From Brachybacterium fresconis (GTDB lineage: Bacteria > Actinomycetota > Actinomycetes > Actinomycetales > Dermabacteraceae), in the NCBI RefSeq assembly GCF_017876515.1, contig NZ_JAGIOC010000001.1, forward strand, positions 3,534,001 to 3,598,000: a stretch of 64,000 bases of DNA. The letters run 5' to 3'. The first letter of the stretch is position 1, and each line of letters starts with the position of its first letter. The notes under the pieces were generated by a model. It did not search any database. It was not told the DNA's origin and worked only from the letters and a program-made list of their open reading frames with translations. The position numbers and the translations under genes are program-made. This document shows positions 43,041-52,453 of this stretch, in pieces.

Positions 43041-43057
43041 GGTCCGTCGGGCGGACC
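43041..43057 (+). terminator. Small stem-loop after the pRiA4b ORF-3 gene
   Basis: GGTCCG, TCGGG, CGGACC: a perfect 6-bp hairpin 20 bp after the stop, without a T-run. Weak evidence of termination. Confidence 0.35.
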
Positions 43058-43186
43058 GAGCGGTCTTCCCCCCAGGGTCTGCTGGGGCTGAGAGATACGG
43101 TGGCCGACCGAGACCACCGGACACGGCACCCGCATGACGCAGGATCGATGCCGCCGTGTCCGCGCCGACGCGAAAGGCTGGTGCGC

Positions 43187-44896
43187 ATGAGCGGCGATGC
43201 CGATACCCTCCGACAGCTCCTCACCTCGATCGACGGCCGCGGATACGGTTCCTACAAGCAGCTGAAGGGCTCCTACGACCTGGGATCCTGCCGCCTGCTG
43301 ATCGACCACGTGCAGGTGGATCCCTTCGCGCCGCCGTCCCTGATGCGCCTCGTCGTCGACGCCGGCACCGCTGCTCTCCCCGAAGACCTCATCAGCGACC
43401 GTCACGGACACGTCGCGACCACCGACTACCTGGCCCGCGCCGTCGCCGCCACCTCGCACTCCATCGAGGGGGTCAGCATCGGGACCCCGCAGCAGGAGGT
43501 CCTCGAGCGCACCAGCGTCGCGATCACCGAGGACGGGGTCGAAGCGCGCATCGCGGTCCAGCTGCCTGCCTCCGGCCGTCGGGTCCGAGGTCGCCAGGCC
43601 GCGCGGCTGCTCACCGAGGACCTGCCCCGGATCGCCCGGGCCGCCCTGGTCCATGTCAGCCTCGACGCGGCGGCCCTGCACGCCCACGTCACCCTCCACC
43701 GCGACCAGGAGGCCCTGCGCGATCAGCTCGCCGAGCGCGGCCTGGTGGCCTTCGTCGGCGACGGCGCGATCCTGCCGCGCCGCTCCGGCGACTCCGACCT
43801 GCCCCTGCAGCAGGGAGCCGTCCCGTTCCGCAGCCCCGAGACCCTGCAGGTCAGCTTCGACCTGCCCAGCGGTGCCCGGGTGGCCGGGATGGGCGTCCCC
43901 GACGGGATCACCGTCATCGTCGGCGGTGGATACCACGGCAAATCCACGCTGCTGCGCGCCATCGAACGCGGCGTCTACCCGCATCGCCTCAGCGACGGCC
44001 GCGAATGGGTGATCACCCGGGACGACGTGGCCTCCGTCCGCGCCGAGGACGGGCGCTCCGTGGCCGGGGTCGACATCTCCCCGTTCATCACCGGCCTGCC
44101 CTCGGGCACCGATACCCGCAGCTTCTCGACCACCAACGCCTCGGGCTCGACCTCGCAGGCCGCCACCCTCGTCGAGGCGGTCGACGCGGGTGCGTCAGCG
44201 CTGCTGATCGACGAGGACACCTCGGCGACCAACTTCATGATCCGCGACGAGCGCATGCGCCGGCTGATCCCCGCCGAGCGCGAACCCATCACCCCGTTCG
44301 TCGACCGCATCCGCCCGCTGCACACCGAACGCGGAGTCTCCACCGTGCTGGTGGCGGGAGGGTCCGGGGCCTTCTTCGACGTCGCCGACCACGTGATCGC
44401 CCTGGACGAGTACGTGCCCCACGATGTCACCGAGCAGGCCCGCGCGCTCGCGGACGACGCGAGCTCGCTGCCCGACGAACCGGTGTTCGGGCCGTCGCGG
44501 GCCCGGGTCCCGGCCGCCGGGGCTCTGCGTCCGCCGGGGAAGACCAAGCCGGCCACGGGGCGCGGACGCGAGACCGTCCGGTTCGGGCGCGAGAACATCG
44601 ACCTGGCGGCCGTGTCCCAGCTGGTCGATGCCGCACAGACCGAGGCCATCGCCAAGGCTCTCGACCGCCTGGCCGACCTGCTGGACCAGGCGGGACCGGC
44701 CGAGCGCACCGGGTCGTCGGACTCCGGCCTCACGCTCGACGCGGCGATCTCCGACGTGTTCGACCGCCTCGACGCCGAGGGCCTCGAGGCGCTCTCACCC
44801 CATCGCGGCCACCCGGGCCACCTCGCACGCCCGCGCCCGCTGGAGGTCCATGCCGCCGCCAATCGCTACCGAGGGCTGCGGCTCGACCAGGGGTGA
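43187..44896 (+). CDS. P-loop ATPase of the PF09818 (ABC_ATPase) type
   Basis: A 569-aa protein; ATG 43187 has AAAGG 9 bp upstream. It matches the predicted ABC-class ATPase family: GGYGSYKQLKG-like opening (RGYGSYKQLKGSYDLGSCRL), P-loop VGGGYHGKSTLL near residues 244-255, FSTTNASGSTSQAATLVEAV, and LLIDEDTSATNFMIRD as Walker B. The family is widespread but uncharacterised, with no known substrate. It stands alone. Confidence 0.9.
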   Translation: MSGDADTLRQLLTSIDGRGYGSYKQLKGSYDLGSCRLLIDHVQVDPFAPPSLMRLVVDAGTAALPEDLISDRHGHVATTDYLARAVAATSHSIEGVSIGTPQQEVLERTSVAITEDGVEARIAVQLPASGRRVRGRQAARLLTEDLPRIARAALVHVSLDAAALHAHVTLHRDQEALRDQLAERGLVAFVGDGAILPRRSGDSDLPLQQGAVPFRSPETLQVSFDLPSGARVAGMGVPDGITVIVGGGYHGKSTLLRAIERGVYPHRLSDGREWVITRDDVASVRAEDGRSVAGVDISPFITGLPSGTDTRSFSTTNASGSTSQAATLVEAVDAGASALLIDEDTSATNFMIRDERMRRLIPAEREPITPFVDRIRPLHTERGVSTVLVAGGSGAFFDVADHVIALDEYVPHDVTEQARALADDASSLPDEPVFGPSRARVPAAGALRPPGKTKPATGRGRETVRFGRENIDLAAVSQLVDAAQTEAIAKALDRLADLLDQAGPAERTGSSDSGLTLDAAISDVFDRLDAEGLEALSPHRGHPGHLARPRPLEVHAAANRYRGLRLDQG

Positions 44897-45072
44897 GCGA
44901 CGAGCCGTTGCACCTGAGGGCCCCTGGGCCTGGTCGGCGCAGACCCCCGTCCGACGAACCGCGCGCGCCCATCCCACTCGTATCGACCGTTCGGCCCGGA
45001 AGATTGCCGGACCCTGCGGCGCTCGTTAGCGTGAGAGGCGTCCGAGCATGTCATCGACAAGGAGGACCTCTC

Positions 45073-45603
45073 ATGAACGACACCATCACGGTTCCCGATT
45101 CCGCCGGCGCGAAGCGCACGAAGAAGGAGAACGCCGAGAGCGGCTTCCTCGCTCCCGCGGCGCTGGCCAAGAACCTCCAGGCCGTCCTCGTGGACCTCAC
45201 CGCGCTGCACCTGGTCGGCAAGCAGGCGCACTGGAACATCGTCGGCCCGAACTTCCGCGACCTGCACCTGAACCTCGACGAGGTCGTCGACATCGCCCGC
45301 GCGAGCGCCGACGACATCGCCGAGCGGATGCGCGCCCTGCATGCCACGCCCGACGCCCGACCAGCCGTGGTCGCCGAGCAGACCTCCCTGCCCGAGTTCC
45401 CGCAGGGCGAGGTGCTCACCCACGACGCGATCGACCTGATGACCGCCGCGATCGAGAAGACGGTGGGAACCATGCGCACCGTCCACGACGAGGTCGACGA
45501 CGCCGACGCCACCTCGGCCGACATCCTGCACGCCATCCTCGAGAAGCTCGAGCAGCAGGCCTGGTTCATCAGTGCGGAGACCCGCACCCCGAAGCAGCGC
45601 TGA
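45073..45603 (+). CDS. dps: Dps-family DNA-binding/ferritin-like protein
   Basis: A 176-aa ferritin-like protein. ALHLVGKQAHWNIVGPNFRD, then LHLNLDEVVD, carries the His/Asp/Glu ligands of the inter-subunit ferroxidase centre of Dps. The Lys/Arg-rich N-terminus (GAKRTKKEN) could bind DNA. It would protect DNA by oxidising iron with hydrogen peroxide. Start ATG 45073 follows GGAGGA by 6 bp. It is followed by a good stem-loop. Confidence 0.93.
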   Translation: MNDTITVPDSAGAKRTKKENAESGFLAPAALAKNLQAVLVDLTALHLVGKQAHWNIVGPNFRDLHLNLDEVVDIARASADDIAERMRALHATPDARPAVVAEQTSLPEFPQGEVLTHDAIDLMTAAIEKTVGTMRTVHDEVDDADATSADILHAILEKLEQQAWFISAETRTPKQR

Positions 45604-45621
45604 CCGGCGTCCCCGACGGCG

Positions 45622-45655
45622 AGGGCCGGGCTGCGAGTGATCGCGGCCCGGCCCT
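45622..45655 (+). terminator. Terminator hairpin after dps
   Basis: AGGGCCGGGC pairs perfectly with GCCCGGCCCT over 10 bp around a 14-base loop, 19 bp after the dps stop. There is no clear T-run. Confidence 0.65.
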
Positions 45656-45768
45656 TCGCTGTGACCGTGGCAGACCGCCCGGAGCAGGTACCGTCGACAC
45701 CATCGACGGCGGCGCCCTCCTCACCCGGACCCACCGCCACCTGCTCACCCTCGGAGACCCCGCTCTCG

Positions 45769-45824
45769 GAGAACTCACCCCCGAGAACTCACTCTCTAGA
45801 ACTCACCCTCGAGACCTCATCCTC
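45769..45824. repeat. Degenerate tandem repeat, about 14-bp unit, four copies
   Basis: Units GAGAACTCACCCCC, GAGAACTCACTCTCT, AGAACTCACCCTC and GAGACCTCATCCTC follow one another just before the VOC gene. Function not evident; slippage in the 5' region is possible. Confidence 0.6.
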
Positions 45825-45853
45825 GAGGCCCCGACCCCGGACGAAGGAGCGCC

Positions 45854-46504
45854 ATGAGCGTCCCCCATCTGCTCGACCACATCGTCATCGCCGGCCCCGA
45901 CCTGGGCGAGATCGTGGACTGGTTCCACGAGCTGACCGGCGTCACCGCCGCACCCGGCGGCGCCCACCCCAGTGGGACCGCCAACGCGCTGGTCGCTCTC
46001 ACCGTCGGCGGCCAGCCGCGTCCGCACTACCTCGAGCTGATCGGCCCCGATCCCGACCGGGACGAGGAGGAGCTGCCGAAGACCTTCAGCATCAACCGGC
46101 TCAAGAAGCCCACACTGATCACCTACGCCGTGCACCCCACGGGGATCGACCAGGTCGTCGAGCACGCCCGCGCCGAGGGCTTCGACCCCGGCGACGTGCA
46201 GGACCTCTCCCGCCGCACCCCGGACGGCGAGCTGCTGCAGTGGCGGCTGACCCAGGCGCAGGCCCCGCGCAACTACGGCGTCCCCTTCCTCATCGACTGG
46301 GGCGAGACGACCCAGCCCGGTCTCGGCGAGCTGCCGTCGATCGAGCTGGTCTCCTTCGAGCGCATCGAGGTCAACCCCGGCCCGCAGCAGAAGGCCACCG
46401 CCGCGCTCGGCCTCGGCGACGGGGTCGCCGCGATCCGCGAGGCGCAGGGTTCCCGGTTCGTGCTGCGGCTGCGCACCGAGGACGGCCGCGAGATCGAGAT
46501 CTGA
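45854..46504 (+). CDS. VOC superfamily protein (glyoxalase-like)
   Basis: A 216-aa protein of the vicinal-oxygen-chelate fold: LDHIVIAGPDLGEIVDWFHE opens the first module, and HYLELIGPDPD carries the metal-ligand-like Glu. It resembles the glyoxalase-like domain of PF13468. The substrate is not known. The start ATG 45854 has GAAGGAG upstream. Confidence 0.82.
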   Translation: MSVPHLLDHIVIAGPDLGEIVDWFHELTGVTAAPGGAHPSGTANALVALTVGGQPRPHYLELIGPDPDRDEEELPKTFSINRLKKPTLITYAVHPTGIDQVVEHARAEGFDPGDVQDLSRRTPDGELLQWRLTQAQAPRNYGVPFLIDWGETTQPGLGELPSIELVSFERIEVNPGPQQKATAALGLGDGVAAIREAQGSRFVLRLRTEDGREIEI

Positions 46505-46733
46505 GGCGACGTCGAGCTCCGGCCACCCGGGTGGCAGCCCCGCCGAGCGGGGGAGGAGGTGCCTCGCGGCCTCACGGAAACGGGTCGCGAGTGCCGACGC
46601 GCGGTGAGCGGGAGCCCGCGACGAGGAGCCCGAGCGGGACTATGGTGCTGACAGGCGAGCCGGGGACCGACGGCACGCGGACGAGGAACGTCCGAGCACG
46701 GCAGGGCACCGGAACGATCCACGACCGGAAGAG

Positions 46734-47186
46734 ATGATGCACATGTCGCACGCACAGCGACTCGATATCGCCGCCATCGACAAGAGCGCCTACGCGCCGC
46801 TGCTGGCCCTGGAGAAGTACGTCCACGCCGGGCACCTCGGCGAAGCGCTGCTGGCACTGGTCAAGCTGCGGGCCTCGCAGCTGAACGGCTGCGCCTACTG
46901 CTTGAACATGCACGCCCACGAAGCCCGCACGGCCGGCGTCGCCCAGCAGAAGCTGGATGTCCTCGCGGGCTGGGACGAGGCCCCAGAGGTGTATAGCGAC
47001 CGGGAGAAGGCCGCGCTGCGCTTGACCGAACAGGTCACTCTCATCCGCGACGGCGTCTCGGACGAGACCTGGAAAACCGCGGCATCTCGGTTCGACGACC
47101 AGGAGATGGTCGAGCTTCTCATGGCGATCTCGGCGATCAACGTCTGGAACCGCCTCGCCGTGAGCACGCATCAGCACCTGGACTGA
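46734..47186 (+). CDS. Carboxymuconolactone decarboxylase/AhpD-like protein
   Basis: A 150-aa protein with ASQLNGCAYCLNMHAHEAR: the CxxC...H signature of AhpD-like alkylhydroperoxidases. Such proteins reduce peroxides with a thiol relay. ATG 46734 and ATG 46743 are both possible starts after GGAAGAG. A stand-alone gene, often regulated by oxidative stress. Confidence 0.9.
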   Translation: MMHMSHAQRLDIAAIDKSAYAPLLALEKYVHAGHLGEALLALVKLRASQLNGCAYCLNMHAHEARTAGVAQQKLDVLAGWDEAPEVYSDREKAALRLTEQVTLIRDGVSDETWKTAASRFDDQEMVELLMAISAINVWNRLAVSTHQHLD

Positions 47187-47433
47187 GCCCCGGTCCCAGG
47201 CCCCCGGGGCCGGCCGTCAGCTCTGCCTCGGAGGGTCCCGCGCTCCGCGCATCGGCCCGGTGTCGTGGCGACGGAGCGCGACCGTTGCGTTGATGGCTCT
47301 TTCGAGGTCGCAGAACGCCATCTGCGCAACGGTGGAAGGTACCGGGTGTCATGGCCTCGTCGACCCCCTCCTCTGCCGAGACGTTCCCGCTATCGTCGGT
47401 GCCCCCAGACGGCACAGGAATTCGAGACCACCG

Positions 47434-48606
47434 ATGCTCACGATCTCCCGGGTCGACACCTTCGTCCTCACGGTGCCTCTGGGCGCCGACCGCTTCTACT
47501 CCTCCCAGGCCGAGTTCCCCGAGCGCACCTCGCTGCTCGTGCGCCTGACCACCACCGAGGGAGAGGTCGGCTGGGGAGAGGGCGGTCAGTACGGTCCCGC
47601 CGAGCCGGTCCGCTCCTGTATCGAGGACGTGCTCGCCCCGCAGCTGCTGGCGATGCGCGATGCCTCGCCCGGTGTGGTCTGGGACCTGCTGTACGCCCGC
47701 ACCCGGGACTTCGGCCAGCGCGGCCCCTACATCGAAGCGCTCAGCGCGATCGACATCGCTCTGTGGGACCTGCTCGGCACGCGCCTCGGCACCCCGATCA
47801 GCGAACTCATCGGCGGCCGGCACCGCGAGAGCGTCCACGCCTACGGTACCGGCGGCTACTACACTTCCGTCGACTTCGACCCGGCGCGGGACCTGCAGCA
47901 ACTCGGCGACAGCGTCGCCGGATACGCTGAGCAGGGTCTGACGATGCTGAAGATGAAGATCGGCCTGCTACCCATCGCCCAGGACGCGAAGCGTGTCGCC
48001 ACCGTGCGCGAGCGGCTCGGCGACGAGTTCGTGCTCGCGGCCGACGCGAACCACGCCTACAACGCCCGAACCGCGATCGCGATGGGCCGCGTGCTGGACG
48101 AGCACGGCTTCGTCTTCTTCGAGGAGCCCGTCCCGCCGGAGGACCGCGAGGGCTACGCGAGGGTGCGGGATCGTCTGGATCTGGCGATCGCCGGAGGAGA
48201 GGCCGAGTACACCCGCTTCGGTTTCCGGGACCTCATCGGCGCCGGCTGCGTGGACATCATCCAACCGGATATCTGCGTGACCGGCGGGATCTCGGAGGTC
48301 CTGCGCATCATCGCCCTCGCGTCGGCCCACAACCTGCGCATCATCCCGCACGTGTGGGGCTCCGGGATCGCCGTGGCCGCGGCGCTGCAGGTGTGCAGCA
48401 CGTTGCCGCAGGTGCCGTCCACGCATCGCCCGGTGCCGCTGGAGAACGAGCCGGTCATCGAGTTCGACCGCACCCGCAATCCGCTGCGCGACGACCTGCT
48501 GACCGTTCCGCTCACCCTCGAGGGCGGACGGGTCGCGGTGCCGGACGGTCCCGGGCTCGGCGTCGAGGTGGACCTGGACGTCGTCGAGAGGTACACCGTG
48601 GGGTGA
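47434..48606 (+). CDS. Enolase-superfamily (mandelate racemase/muconate lactonizing) enzyme
   Basis: A 390-aa enzyme with the capping domain and TIM barrel of the superfamily. Metal and catalytic residues are seen: KMKIG (K-x-K), AADANHAY, FFEEPVPPED, GGEAEY, and IIPHVWGSG with the His of the MR subgroup. It probably dehydrates or epimerises a sugar acid. ATG 47434 is preferred; the longer frame upstream is not coding. Substrate unknown; the next gene is an SDR that could use the product. Confidence 0.9.
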   Translation: MLTISRVDTFVLTVPLGADRFYSSQAEFPERTSLLVRLTTTEGEVGWGEGGQYGPAEPVRSCIEDVLAPQLLAMRDASPGVVWDLLYARTRDFGQRGPYIEALSAIDIALWDLLGTRLGTPISELIGGRHRESVHAYGTGGYYTSVDFDPARDLQQLGDSVAGYAEQGLTMLKMKIGLLPIAQDAKRVATVRERLGDEFVLAADANHAYNARTAIAMGRVLDEHGFVFFEEPVPPEDREGYARVRDRLDLAIAGGEAEYTRFGFRDLIGAGCVDIIQPDICVTGGISEVLRIIALASAHNLRIIPHVWGSGIAVAAALQVCSTLPQVPSTHRPVPLENEPVIEFDRTRNPLRDDLLTVPLTLEGGRVAVPDGPGLGVEVDLDVVERYTVG

Positions 48607-48817
48607 CCCCCGTGACCGGCCCGCTGTTCGCGCGCGGTGATGCGTCCAGCGCCCGGCGACGCGGAATCGGGGTGGATGCTCAGTCGGCCCAGAACTCGTC
48701 GGCCTCGAGGATCATGACGTCCAGCGCCCCGGGCCCGCTCGGCGTCCAGTCGGATCTGGATATCGTCGCGGTACGCGCTGCGGGACGATCCTGCGGCATG
48801 GAGCGGAGGAGCATCAG

Positions 48818-49654
48818 ATGCAGGACGTCCTGGTCGTGGTCGGCACCGGCGGCATGGGGGAGGCGATCGCCCGGCGCAGCGGGGCCGGCCAGCAGGTGCT
48901 GCTCGCCGACTTCGACGAAGCAGCCCTCGAGCGCGTCGGCACCGCGCTGACCGGAGACGGCTTCGCCGTGACCACGCAGCAGGTGGACGTCACGTTTCGC
49001 GACTCCGTGGCGGCGCTCGCCGCGGCCGCCGCGGAGCTCGGGCCCGTGCGACGTGTCGTCCACACCGCGGGCCTCTCGCCCCAGCAGGCACCCACCGCTG
49101 CCGTGCTCAAGGTCGATCTGTACGGCGTGGCCGTCGGCCTCGAGGAGTTCGGGAAGGTCATCGCCCCCGGCGGCGCGGGCGTGGTGATCGCGTCGATGGC
49201 CGGGGCCCTGGCGGTCGGTCGCTTCCCGGCCGAGCTGGAGGGCGCGCTGATCTCCACGCCCACCGAGGAGCTGCTGTCCCTGCCGTTCCTGCAGGAGGGC
49301 GCGCTGCCGGATTCCGGCGCCGCCTACAGCATCGCCAAGCGCGCCAACCAGCTGCGCGTGCACGCCGCGGCCACCGACTGGGGCGCTCGCGGGGCCCGCA
49401 TCAACTCCATCAGCCCCGGCGTGATCTCCACCCCCATGGGCCAGCACGAGCTGGCCGGCGAGAGCGGCGCCGGCATGCGCACCATGATCGAGGCCTCCGG
49501 CACCGGACGCATCGGCACCCCTTCGGACATCGCTGGCGCCGCCGCCTTCCTGCTCGGCCCCGACGCCACCTTCATCACCGGCACGGACCTGCTGGTCGAC
49601 GGGGGAGTGGTGGCCGCTGTGCGGACGGGAGGGATCCAGCTGCCCGGAGCCTGA
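48818..49654 (+). CDS. SDR-family oxidoreductase
   Basis: A 278-aa SDR with a cofactor loop VVVGTGGMGEAIARR (G-T-G-G-M-G instead of the common T-G-x-x-x-G-I-G), and catalytic AAYSIAKRA (Y-x-x-x-K). The C-terminal TGTDLLVDGG is typical. It follows the enolase-superfamily gene by 210 bp; they may act in one sugar-acid pathway, which is inference. Confidence 0.88.
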   Translation: MQDVLVVVGTGGMGEAIARRSGAGQQVLLADFDEAALERVGTALTGDGFAVTTQQVDVTFRDSVAALAAAAAELGPVRRVVHTAGLSPQQAPTAAVLKVDLYGVAVGLEEFGKVIAPGGAGVVIASMAGALAVGRFPAELEGALISTPTEELLSLPFLQEGALPDSGAAYSIAKRANQLRVHAAATDWGARGARINSISPGVISTPMGQHELAGESGAGMRTMIEASGTGRIGTPSDIAGAAAFLLGPDATFITGTDLLVDGGVVAAVRTGGIQLPGA

Positions 49655-49818
49655 GGCGGGGCGGAGCAGTCGACGGACGGCATGCCTCCATGTGCATGCC
49701 TCGGAATGACCTGGTACGTCTCGAGATGCCCACGGGCTGTCCGACCCGTCGCACATTCTCCGCCCATGACCTCCGCCTCAGCGTCCTCGAGGCCGCCCGG
49801 GGCCCTCGTCGCAGTTCC

Positions 49819-51789
49819 TCAGAGGATGTCGAGCAAGGTCGAGATGAAATCCTCGTAGCTGCTGCCGTGCGCGGCGAGCAGTTCGATGTTGCGGGGCTTG
49901 GAGAGCACGCGGATCACGGACTCGAACAGCTCCCCGAACTCCTCGCGGCTGTCCTTGCTGAAGGCCATCATGGCGACCAGGGACACCGGATCGCCGTCCC
50001 AGTCGATGGGCTCGGTGGGGACGTGCACGGCGATCGAGGAGGCATTCGCGCCCATGATCATCGAGTGGGGGATCGCGACCCCGCTGCCCAGCGACGTCGA
50101 GGCCATCGCCTCCCGCTCGAGCACACCGCGGTGGAAGTCCGCATCGACCACGCCGGCGCTCGTCAGCGCCTCCGACATCTGGGCGAGGACGTCCTCGCGG
50201 GAGGTGGCCGTGAGGTCGAGGAAGAACTGCGGCTCGATGAGGTTCACGAGGGTGGAGCCCACTCGGGCCCGGCGCTTGGTCTGGGCGATGTCGAGGACGA
50301 CGCCCCGCACGCGTTCGAGGTCCTCGGCGTCGGGCAGAGCACTCAGCTGCACGACGGGCCTGTCGAGCGTCTGGGGCAGTCCCACGAGCGGGACGGTGGA
50401 GACGATCAGATCGGGCCCCGGCAGATCGGTGGCCAGCTCTGCTTCGTCCACGGCGACCAGTTCGATCTCGCCGACTCCGGCGATCGCGGACTGCAGCAGG
50501 GTGCGGGCGGAGTCCTGCAGATCCAGGTAGGTCGGGGAGATCAGGGCGATCCGCACCCGCTGTTCTCGCGCGTAGACGCTCTCGAAGTGTGCGCCGACGT
50601 GGAACGAGATCAGCCCGATCTCGTCGGCCCGGATCTCGATGCCGAGTGCCAGCTCGAGCCGGCGGGCGATGAAGATCCCGATCTCGTAGATCAGCGGGTG
50701 GGTGTCCTTGATGGACTGTCCGATCGGGATGTGGGCGGCCTGGCCCCGCTGGGCGCGGCGCACGAGGTTGCGCGAATGCACGCTGAGGAACCCGATGAAG
50801 CGGTCGTTGTCCAGATCGATCAGATAGTTCTCGCCCACCTGGCCCACGATCCGGCGCACCAGGGCCACGTAGTCGACGTCGCCGTCGGCGATGACCCGTT
50901 CTGTGACCAGGAGCGAGAGATCCTCGGGGGTCGTGTTCTCGTCGAGGAGGCCTTCGAGGTAGTCCACTTCGCCGGCGGGCAGGCGCAGCTCGAAGGTCGA
51001 CTCGACCAGGGCTGCGATGCGGAGAGCGGCTTCGTGGCGCAGCGCGTCGTCGTCGGCCGCGGTGTCCGGGGACTCGAGCTCGTGGCCCTGCCGCAGCCTG
51101 CCCACCATGACGGCCACGTGGGCGAGGATCGCGTGCTGGCTGTTCTCGGTGGCGAGCAGTCCCAGCTCGGACAGGATCCGGGTGAGCCCCTCGCGGAACG
51201 TCAGCAACGAGGGCTCGGCGGATTCGATCGCGAGCTCGCGCACCGAGACGAACTGGGTGCGGGAGCGGGCCGCGTCGGTCATGATCTGGCGCACGAGGCG
51301 GCGCTTGGCGGATTCGGTGCCGACGATCCGCAACGACGGGCCGCGACGCTCCAGAGTGAGCTGATGGATGGACAGCAGGGCACGGCACTTCGTGAGGTCC
51401 GCCTCGAGCGTCGAGTCGCTGACCCTCAGCTCCTCGGCCAGCTCGTGCACGTCGGCACCGTCGGCCGTGCTCAGGGAGCGCAGCAAGGAGGAGAGCCGCT
51501 CACCCGGGCTGAGCACGCGCCGGGACGCCGCCGGGCGCTGGTCGTCGGCCGAGGCGAGCGCCGCGAGATCGAGCGCGTACCCCTCGCGGGAGGAGGTGAC
51601 CACCTCGCGATCGTGCTCCGTGTTCAGCCGGGAGACGTAGCTGCGCACGCTGCGGGTCGAGACGCCGAGGCGTCGGGAGAGGTCGTCGGCCCCCATCCGC
51701 TCGGATCCCGCCTCGACGAATGCACCCAGCATGCGCTGGCGCGTGGTCTCCCACGGGTCGCGGCGTCGTGCGGTCATCGAAGCGGTCAT
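49819..51789 (-). CDS. PRD-containing PTS regulator (MtlR/BglG type) with EIIA domain
   Basis: A 656-aa regulator. N-terminal HTH segments (DDLSRRLGVSTRSVRSYVSR; DVHELAEELRVSDSTL), two PRD-like domains (about 190-410, with H residues in HAILAHVAVMVG and FLSVHSRNLV), an EIIB-like part, and a C-terminal EIIA domain with the phospho-His in LGSGVAIPHSMI. It starts at ATG 51789, overlapping the kinase gene by four bases. Phosphorylation by PTS proteins sets its activity on the PTS operon, of which it is the last gene. Confidence 0.9.
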   Translation of the reverse strand: MTASMTARRRDPWETTRQRMLGAFVEAGSERMGADDLSRRLGVSTRSVRSYVSRLNTEHDREVVTSSREGYALDLAALASADDQRPAASRRVLSPGERLSSLLRSLSTADGADVHELAEELRVSDSTLEADLTKCRALLSIHQLTLERRGPSLRIVGTESAKRRLVRQIMTDAARSRTQFVSVRELAIESAEPSLLTFREGLTRILSELGLLATENSQHAILAHVAVMVGRLRQGHELESPDTAADDDALRHEAALRIAALVESTFELRLPAGEVDYLEGLLDENTTPEDLSLLVTERVIADGDVDYVALVRRIVGQVGENYLIDLDNDRFIGFLSVHSRNLVRRAQRGQAAHIPIGQSIKDTHPLIYEIGIFIARRLELALGIEIRADEIGLISFHVGAHFESVYAREQRVRIALISPTYLDLQDSARTLLQSAIAGVGEIELVAVDEAELATDLPGPDLIVSTVPLVGLPQTLDRPVVQLSALPDAEDLERVRGVVLDIAQTKRRARVGSTLVNLIEPQFFLDLTATSREDVLAQMSEALTSAGVVDADFHRGVLEREAMASTSLGSGVAIPHSMIMGANASSIAVHVPTEPIDWDGDPVSLVAMMAFSKDSREEFGELFESVIRVLSKPRNIELLAAHGSSYEDFISTLLDIL

Positions 51790-52448
51790 GCCCTTTCCTT
51801 CTCGATCAGGTCTGTGCCCCGGTCGGTCCGAGCAATCCGGGAAGCCTGCGATATCCGGGAGATCAGGTCGTCGTCGTCGATCTGCTCGAAGTCCGTCGTG
51901 TCGATCTCGATCGTCGTCCCGAGGGCGAAGGTGCCGTAGCCGCGGTGCAGGTAACGGTCGAGGAACACCTCTCGGCGCAGCAGTCGGGGCGCAGCTCGAC
52001 GGTCGACGAGCGTATCGCCGGGGCGGTACGTATCGACAAGGTGTCCCACGTGACGGCTCGGATCCAGGTCCCGCTCGCGCTGACGCTCGAAGAGCACCTC
52101 GAAGTCCGCGACCAGGCGCACGGTCACGGGCCTGACCTCGTAGTCGGCGCAGGCCGCCTCGAGCTGCGGCCGCTGCTTCTCGCTGAACGGGTACTCGGCC
52201 AGGATCGGACGACCGGCGGCCATCATGGTGCGGACCTGGGCGAGGAAGATCTCCAGCGCAGCCCGGTCCAGGTGCTCGCGGGCTGCCGAGTCGACGAAGC
52301 CGCGGCAGTCGTACAGCTCCTCCTTCACATCGTCCAGCGACAGGGACGCGAACGGCCCCAGACGCTTCTGCACCAGGGTGCGCAGGCGGCTCTTGCCGGT
52401 CCCCGGGAAACCGGCGACCAGCAGCAGGATCTGTTCGCTGCTCATCAT
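51786..52448 (-). CDS. P-loop kinase (AAA_33/zeta-like) in PTS operon
   Basis: A 220-aa protein with LLLVAGFPGTGKSRLRTL as Walker A, then SLDDVKEELYD and the AEYPFSEKQRPQLE region of the AAA_33 kinase group. Kinases of this fold phosphorylate sugars, nucleotides or antibiotics. Between aldolase and regulator genes it may add the second phosphate that turns the PTS sugar-phosphate into a ketose bisphosphate. That is inference from context. Confidence 0.8.
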   Translation of the reverse strand: MMSSEQILLLVAGFPGTGKSRLRTLVQKRLGPFASLSLDDVKEELYDCRGFVDSAAREHLDRAALEIFLAQVRTMMAAGRPILAEYPFSEKQRPQLEAACADYEVRPVTVRLVADFEVLFERQRERDLDPSRHVGHLVDTYRPGDTLVDRRAAPRLLRREVFLDRYLHRGYGTFALGTTIEIDTTDFEQIDDDDLISRISQASRIARTDRGTDLIEKERA

Positions 52449-52453
52449 CGCGC

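Noticed and set aside
48680-48760. Minus-strand peptide ending ALDVMILEADEFWAD before a stop
   Set aside because: It looks somewhat protein-like, but there is no start or family match and the frame runs antisense into the SDR gene; too weak to call a remnant.
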